DNA from: Acanthaster planci
Lineage: Eukaryota > Echinodermata > Asteroidea > Valvatida > Acanthasteridae
Length of the DNA stretch: 64,000 nt
Direction: 5' to 3'
Assembly: GCF_001949145.1 (NCBI RefSeq)
Contig: NW_019091428.1
Span: 534,622 to 598,621, forward strand
The position numbers were made by a program, and so were the translations under genes. This document shows, piece after piece, positions 58,401 to 64,000 of the stretch (the stretch's first letter is position 1; every line of letters begins with the position of its first letter). The notes below the pieces were generated by a model. That model made no database searches and had not been told where the DNA came from. It saw only the letters and a program-made list of their open reading frames with translations.

Positions 58401-60715
58401 TAATTTCTCCATTTTGCCTAAGCGGCGTATATCTTTCGGTTGGAGTGCAAGTAAGCTGGATTATAAGGGAACGGAGACTTATAACTCAGGTAACAAACAT
58501 CTGCACGCACAACCACTTCCCAGGGGAGAAAGAAAGAAAGCACTGGACTCAATGCTGAATAAGCTTAATCGAATATGCAAGCCGGTAGATTTTTGTAACT
58601 TAAATGAGGTTAATATGGCTTGAGCTGAAATGAGGCTCATATGACAAGAATTAATATGTAAAGATGATGTGACATGGGGGTATTTATGAGGCTTGTGACA
58701 TCGCTGATGTGACATGAGGTTACACGAGGATTTAAACTCAAGCCTGTATATTTGCTTTTAATATGAGGTGAATACGAGTAAGAGACATATTACCCAGGGT
58801 GTATGGGGCTGGCGTAGCGTAGGACTAGGCCTATATCAAGCTGGTGTTAAACTGAAATAACGAAATGTTATGAGGCTGATGACTCGATCTGGTGATGGCT
58901 ATAGTTGCAACCTCGGTGGATGAGTGAAACTCACGGGCTTTCCCCTAATATGATCTCGTCTAATACTGAAAAGTGTGCTGTTTTGCACACTTACGGTTTC
59001 CTTTTGAAAGGGAACCAAACGGTGTTCGTCGGTCAAAGGACCCTGGAGTCAAATCTATGCACGTGAATGTGCCGTCGTTGATTGCGAGCTTTAAGTTCCA
59101 TTGCAATTATTTGGGGGAAACACGTCCCTGGCAAAATCAAGAATTCACTCGGCGGCCAAGGGCTATATATATATAGAGGGTTTGCGTGGCTGCCAGCTTG
59201 CAGGCCAGTCCTTTTGTTCCAAAGGGTATGCACAAAGGAAGTTTCCCTGTGGAACAAAAGACCTGTCCTGCAAGATGGCTACAGCGCAAAGCCTCTATTG
59301 ATACTAACACACCCGTCAACACTGACTCGACACAGAATGATGCCCAACGTTGATCCCGCAATGCGGTCCGAAAACAATTCTCCTTGGAGAAATGACCGTA
59401 TGATTTCGAGGAAATAACGGTTACTCCACAACGGGTGAACCTTGAGTAAAAAAAAGGCTCCAAACTGCTGGGGAAAACCAATGCCTAAGATTTTAAAATG
59501 AAGCTTGAAAAGAGTTCCTGTGGTCATTATACTCGCAGCAAACTGTACACACTTTAGTCTAAAGAGAGTCCTAAAATGTCACAACTTAGCTATGATCCAT
59601 TCAGATCTGTTAGTTTTATTGATAATCTGGGGGCGGGGTATTCTTCCTTCGGGGGGGTACAGCTCAAACGATGAACAGATATAGAAGAACACTAGCATCG
59701 ATCACTGCATTCTAAAAGACCCTGTAAGTTGAACACAAGAGAGGGCTTGTTGTTTTATACTTTTTTGACGTTGAGGCGTTCGTCATTGATATCTGTCAGG
59801 TGTAATATTGCCTAACGAGCATCATCAAATGGCGTAAAGGTAAGCCCCAATTGACTCAGATTGTTTCCGGACAGAGTGCTAGAGGCACAAGAACACTCGC
59901 AAATTTCGGATCTTACGCGCAGGCTCCGTTTGATGAATCCGCGCTTTGGTATAAAGTTGAGTGGATTACAGACGGCATTGTGTTGGGGGATCCCAAATTA
60001 ATGGGATTGGCAGCGCACAGACTGGGAGAAGTAATTTAAAGCATATTTGTCAAAAGATGATCGGTATATCAAGAGGTTTGATTATTTCCGTTTGAAGTCC
60101 TATTTAGGAAAGTGACAATCACATCCTTCCCCAGATCTGAACAAACTGTTACCAATTGCGATCCGAAATGAATAGGCCTCAAGTCAAAAACTGCAAACCA
60201 ACTACTTAAATAGAACGGTTTTCAGCAAAATCCGAACCGTATCAGCATGTTTAATTTTAATATGAGAATAACGCAAACGTTTTGGGATCTCGAGGTATTT
60301 GATTTTTATTTCGATGAAAACTGTTTGTGACCTGATGTGGCTTTCGTAAAGGTACCCTGTCTTGAACACATCTGCCATGTTGCGTCAAGATTTTGTGCTG
60401 TATACCTACCCACGACCTTTAGAAAGTGCTATACCTAGAACAGACACCGTAGCTATACAAACGCAGACACGGACAAACAGTCTTTTTTTTACCTCGTGTG
60501 CAGTTTAGACAGAGCCAGTCTTGAGGAGAGTATTCCGTGTAGCAAGTCGCGCAGGATATGCACGCATCGCCGTCCAGCGTCCGCACCGTGTTTATTGGGC
60601 AGTCCCCGTCTTCCGTCAGCTGAATCTTGTAAGCGGCAGCCGGGGTACCCAGGCAAAGAAGACCGGCCCAAACCACCAGGAACACCGCTGTCGTGGGGAG
60701 GGCACGACTGGTCAT
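43108..60715 (-). CDS. Nicotinic-acetylcholine-receptor-like (alpha-type) Cys-loop channel subunit, 6 coding exons
   Basis: A pentameric ligand-gated channel subunit of the plasma membrane. Exons on the minus strand are 60715-60493, 46380-46229, 45837-45683, 45404-44857, 44418-44163 and 43492-43108. All are GT-AG and in phase, encoding 572 aa. Residues 1-28 form a signal peptide. Residues 39-72 hold six cysteines (C-x12-C-x2-C-x2-C-x10-C-x2-C). The ligand-binding domain has the 13-residue Cys loop (C213-C227). Principal-face aromatics are Tyr175, Trp234, Tyr275 and Tyr282, and the vicinal Cys277-Cys278 marks an alpha-type subunit. Tryptophan of loop D is replaced (Ile137). Four membrane segments follow; M2 is about 328-346, with Thr333, Leu336 and Glu347 at the 6', 9' and 20' positions. 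Glu at -1' is missing. The M3-M4 loop is short and has a predicted amphipathic helix before M4. Exon 1 joins across a 14.1 kb intron and is supported by phase and by supplying the signal peptide. The ligand cannot be told from sequence alone. Confidence 0.9.
44163..44418 (-). CDS. Receptor coding exon 5 (M3 and start of cytoplasmic loop)
   Basis: Encodes EYYLIIMFLIAISTAMNITV (M3), then the basic cytoplasmic helix with VPSWLRTLVLKYVAK. Acceptor CTGTAAG; donor CCAG/GTGAGT, phase 2. A nearby downstream AG is not needed for phase. Confidence 0.92.
44857..45404 (-). CDS. Receptor coding exon 4 (Cys loop, loops B and C, M1, M2)
   Basis: Encodes the Cys loop (CEIKIRYFPFDEQKC), WTYDWYLVDL, DYVCCPVKY, M1 and M2. 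The M1-M2 linker reads PYNVGVVKANLS. An extra cysteine (Cys267) precedes loop C. Acceptor TTCCCTAG; donor ATCA/GTAAGA, phase 1. Confidence 0.96.
45683..45837 (-). CDS. Receptor coding exon 3 (loops D and A)
   Basis: Encodes DERDQILKLN, QSWKDIWLQWNPKEYGG and VWLPDTTLYN, which are hallmark nicotinic receptor sequences. The loop D position that is Trp in most subunits is Ile. Donor AACAC/GTAAGC, phase 2. Confidence 0.95.
45974..46186 (+). repeat. Degenerate TCTGGT-type repeat in receptor intron 2
   Basis: Irregular repeats of CTGGTCTG/TCTGGTTT over about 210 bases, just upstream of exon 3. Simple-sequence expansion is the simplest explanation. Confidence 0.7.
46229..46380 (-). CDS. Receptor coding exon 2 (start of ligand-binding domain)
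   Basis: Encodes GDEQKLYEDLFLKKPLYNRH then a hydrophobic strand ending KIKQIVDI, which corresponds to the N-terminal helix and first strands of the receptor fold. Acceptor TTTGCCTGCAG; donor ATT/GTAAGT, phase 0. Confidence 0.92.
48320..48488. repeat. Near-perfect palindromic fold-back element
   Basis: The left arm GGGCGTTTCACAATAGAGCG, then CCTCCAAGAGTTTGCAACG, CCAATCACA, GAAATCTGTCG, is mirrored over almost its whole length by the right arm ending TATTGTGAATTGCCC. The arms are about 75 bases with a loop of roughly 15. A recent MITE-like insertion is likely. Confidence 0.85.
52637..52867. repeat. Fold-back element with GTCACGTGAC ends
   Basis: Both ends are the self-complementary GTCACGTGAC, and the inner arms AACAAACATGGCG and CGCCATGTTTGTT are inverted. 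Each end contains a CACGTG E-box. Confidence 0.75.
59175..59296. repeat. Fold-back element with AGAGGSTTTGCG ends
   Basis: The left arm AGAGGGTTTGCGTGGCTGCC, then AGCTTGCAGG, CTTTTGTTCCA, is mirrored by TGGAACAAAAGACCTGTCCT, GCAAGATGGCTAC, GCGCAAAGCCTCT. The arms are about 50 bases with a short loop. Confidence 0.8.
60493..60715 (-). CDS. Receptor coding exon 1: signal peptide and six-cysteine segment
   Basis: Starts at the Met of MTSRALPTTAVFLVVWAGLL, a clear signal peptide; an upstream in-frame Met at 60850 would bury it. It then encodes DGDCP, DACISCATC and DWLCLNCTR, with a glycosylation sequon NCT. Donor CGAG/GTAAAA, phase 1, matches the acceptor phase of exon 2 (G+GT = Gly). No other exon with a signal peptide was found between here and exon 2. 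Confidence 0.75.
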
Positions 60716-63700
60716 CCTCAGCTCTGGCAACACCGTTCGAGAAGAGAGGGAAACCCAAAGTCCGGCTCTTCGACCACGCCGATAGTGACTGTGGTTCTGG
60801 AGAGAGTTGTCAGGCGGTAGTCCGTGGCTTGTGGCTCCTGGCGTGGTCATGGCCAGTCCAGCGCGTCACACCCCGTCTGTTTCCCCTGCAGGACTCGCTC
60901 TTCTGCCTCCAGTACCTACATCACATCAAGACGAACAGGTCTCGTTAATTCCGATCATAAAGATGATGATGATGACGATAAGTGAGCGTCGGCACACAGT
61001 TAGCCGATTAACGATGCTCTCTGCATCTTTAAGCAAGGACGGGTGGCCTTTGAAAAACGAACCATTTGGAAAACATCGAAGTATGGTCGCAGTCGAAATG
61101 GCAATAGGGTCGGGTTGTGATGCACGAGAGTTGGAAGCGCATCCTCTTTGCACACTACACTAACAATAAACGCTTGCCCATCGTTATGCAGGCGCACACG
61201 CGGAACTTTTTTTTATTAATTAAAAGATACCCGGGTGAATGGTTTGCATCGGCTGTTAACAGTGACCACACACACGGGATAAAGCTCTAAGCCCCGGTCA
61301 TTGGCCGTTTTGACGACACGATGCATCGGGAGGTACGGTGTGTAGCTGGCAGGTACGTACTACGCACAGGCGCTGATTTCGCTCGCATAAACAGATTTGC
61401 ACTAATTCGATTTTCCCTCACGTCCGCGGGCCACAATAAAAGAAAACTTCAAAGCAGATGATCCTTTCCTATCTTTATGCGATGTTGGCAAACAGGGCCT
61501 TTAAATCATTACCATTATTACGCTTTCAAATGAATAGTATAAAATCGCACCACAAGTTTTGGACGGACGAAAAATCACTAACGTTATGTCTATGTGGTCA
61601 TGTAACAATGATGGATAACAGTTTGCCGAAAAGTAGCCACAGCCGGGAACTTACTCATAGGTATCCAGTCTAGAATGTCACGCAACGAAATGGCCCATAC
61701 TAAATGCAACGCTCAGCAAGCCGAGGCTCTGGTCAGGCGTCTATGCACGGTGTTTCCCACAACGGCACGCCTAACGTTTAACCTTTGGTATTTTGAGGAG
61801 TCAAAGCAAAACCTGTTAGGTTTTGAGCAAAAAAAACCTGTTGTGTGTGGATTTTCCAATAATCGTAAACCGAAGTGATTTACGCAAGGTTCTTTTTTTT
61901 ATTCCGTCCAGCTGGCGCGTGTTTTAATAAGAGCGCTGTGCCTCTGCGTCGGATGTTCGTACAAGGTCCCTGACAACAGCAATGCACCACTGCCAACAAA
62001 TAACACGACGTCTTATACTTTGAATGTACAACGTGTGGGCCTCGCAAATGTTGCTCTGTGAAAACGCAGTCAACTGTACACGACAAGGCGTAGCTGTCGA
62101 ACCATTAATAACGCGACAGTGAATTAAATTTAGCTTTATTTTGTTTCTTGGCGGCAATAGCTTTATGCGACAAACGTACAACATGCATAGCCTAACTTTC
62201 TTTGCACAAGGCATTACTGGAATGCATTTCTCCCGTAACAGTGTTAAAGCACATCATGGTGGAATGTTGGTGTCTTTTAGTCAGCACGCACGCATTGATC
62301 TAGATTGTACATGATTTCCATATTTGATTTTTATACAACCACACCAACGAAAATGTACCCATATAACGGTAGTTCACACACTGTCACTGCGAATCATTTA
62401 CTCGGCTGTTATGACATGCAGGTGTATACCCGCATAACCGCTCCCTACACTTTCAGCGAAGGGAATGACTTGATGTTTCAGATCACATATAAACATCACA
62501 GACCTTTTAGAGCACAGCCTTACAGGCACTGCACGTGCGATTCTCCCCGGAGTCCATTGTGCCCGATCGCCTGCTTGGTGCCCCCCTCCGCACGGTGTTT
62601 TCTTTTCACTGATGATGTGGATGAGGAGAATAATGACGATGGTGATGAGTATCTGCCTCGTCTGTATCACCCATTAGCTAAAAGCTCCAGCCACGTCTCC
62701 AGTTTCCCTCTCGTATTTGGCACACCGGTTCTTTTTTTTTATGATGGAAGGGGAAGGTTCGGTATTCCTGGGATGGCTCTCGGCGAATTCTCCTCATGCA
62801 CCGGGGAATGACTTCCCCCCATATACTGTTTTGTTTTTCCTTCTGGAGTCAGCTCCTCACGTCTTCAAACCCTCCCGCCACTGAGCCTGGACCCAGACAG
62901 GCATGACGGAGGATAATGAAAGCGCTTACTCCTTCGGGCACTGAGACAGAGAAAGAGAGAGGGAGAGCTCTATGCTGCTTGCCTTCTCGTCAAGACCGAG
63001 GAGTGTGAGCGAAATCCCTCATGAGATGGAAATCCTCTACCTAGACTGACCTTACAGGCGACAGACTGAGCCCGTGTGCAGATCAGTGTGTGACTTGCAA
63101 GACAACAACTCCCAAGGACCCGAGGGGTGTGAACACAGTGGCAAACTCCAGCCAGTAGCCGTCATCATTGATAATACCCTCTCTCGTGAACATTAATAAC
63201 GTCGCCGTACACACATGTAAATATTCATTGCGATATTAAATGTCAAGTAAATAAATAAAACAAAACAATAAACAAAGAGGTCAAATTTTCAGCTCTCTAA
63301 AGACCTCTTGGTGAGAATAGACGGTGTAATACTTCTCTTTGAGCTTAGCACCTTAACATTATTATGAAATGACCTTTTGCAAGATATCAACTCATAAATA
63401 TTTACGACATAGATCCATTAACATCATCAGTAAACTGGCGGAGTTCTACTCCAATTAGAAAATGGTGAAAAATTAACAAAATTATTCACTGCGCACTTTT
63501 TATTCCAGTGCAAAGCGTAGAGTCCGTGTGAACCTTTTGCATTTAAAAACCAATTCATGCTAAGTCTCCTTTTAACACCGAGACGAGCGGCAGTCAATCG
63601 TCTGGCGGTTTTCAACTTTACAAGATAAACAGGTGGGCAGTTGAGTGTTTGTGGATCCACATTCTGCACATAAAATGTTGAAAAGGGGACCAATGAACTC

Positions 63701-64000
63701 GAGGTTTTAGTCAATTTTGTGGGAATCTGCATCGCTGGAATAGGCACTAAATTTCACAGGCACCCGTAATTGCGGAAAAGGAGTAAAGTGAAATTTGGAT
63801 TAACAAGCATCGGATTGTGAAATCTGATGCATGTAAAACTTCAACATTTAGGTACATTTTCATTGAAACTTGAATCCCTCCCCCCCCAGCTCAGTCGTTA
63901 ATTCGATTCACGGTAAAATCCAACAGGCATCCCCGATGAGGCAAGTTACCTCTTGGATCCTGAATCAATAGATATAGTCCGTAATGGGTCTGCAGTGTCC
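60716..64000. other. Upstream of the receptor start codon
   Basis: Expected to hold the receptor 5' UTR and promoter. I recognise no coding exon, TATA box or repeat element; open frames here (for example 62305-62811) have no identifiable domain. Confidence 0.5.

Larger units (their letters stand above)
46381..60492. other. Receptor intron 1 (14.1 kb)
   Basis: No supported coding exon on either strand. It holds fold-back elements at 48320-48488, 52637-52867 and 59175-59296, a run of 14 or so G at about 54645, and two intermediate-length open frames (51104-51730 and 53159-53560) without recognisable domains. Confidence 0.6.

Noticed and set aside
62305-62811. 168-codon plus-strand frame upstream of the receptor
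   Set aside because: No recognisable domain; the sequence contains simple runs and the frame is not extended by convincing splice sites.

Overview
The window looks like animal nuclear DNA, most likely from a marine invertebrate deuterostome such as an echinoderm. Supporting signs are small exons with GT-AG introns, a ribosomal-protein gene with five coding exons, many tRNA-derived and fold-back repeats, and very frequent TACATGTA-type palindromes. The phylum is an inference. Nothing prokaryotic is present: there are no operons, CRISPR arrays or insertion sequences.

Three protein-coding genes can be reconstructed exon by exon with matching splice phases. (1) CEP97, minus strand, runs from its start codon at 36018 down to at least 1003 in 16 coding exons. 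It has an N-terminal leucine-rich repeat domain, an IQ motif, a conserved helix after it, and then a long C-terminal extension that carries a fibronectin type III domain; the stop codon was not found and may lie beyond the window edge. (2) RPL24, plus strand, 37374-41027, has five coding exons and encodes 155 aa, with a 5' TOP-like pyrimidine tract and a poly(A) signal. (3) A nicotinic-acetylcholine-receptor-like Cys-loop channel subunit, minus strand, 60715-43108, has six coding exons and encodes 572 aa. Its signal-peptide exon also encodes a six-cysteine segment and is separated from the rest by a 14.1 kb intron.

CEP97 and RPL24 are divergent neighbours, with start codons about 1.36 kb apart. 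From memory, the human orthologues are also divergent neighbours at 3q12.3, so this may be an old conserved gene pair. RPL24 and the receptor gene converge tail to tail about 2 kb apart.

The rest is intron or intergenic sequence holding a 13-bp and a 20-bp minisatellite, a head-to-head pair of tRNA-derived SINE-like units, and about ten fold-back (MITE-like) elements, one with a clean 7-bp target-site duplication. Many open frames in the window are antisense shadows or repeat translations and are not listed as genes.
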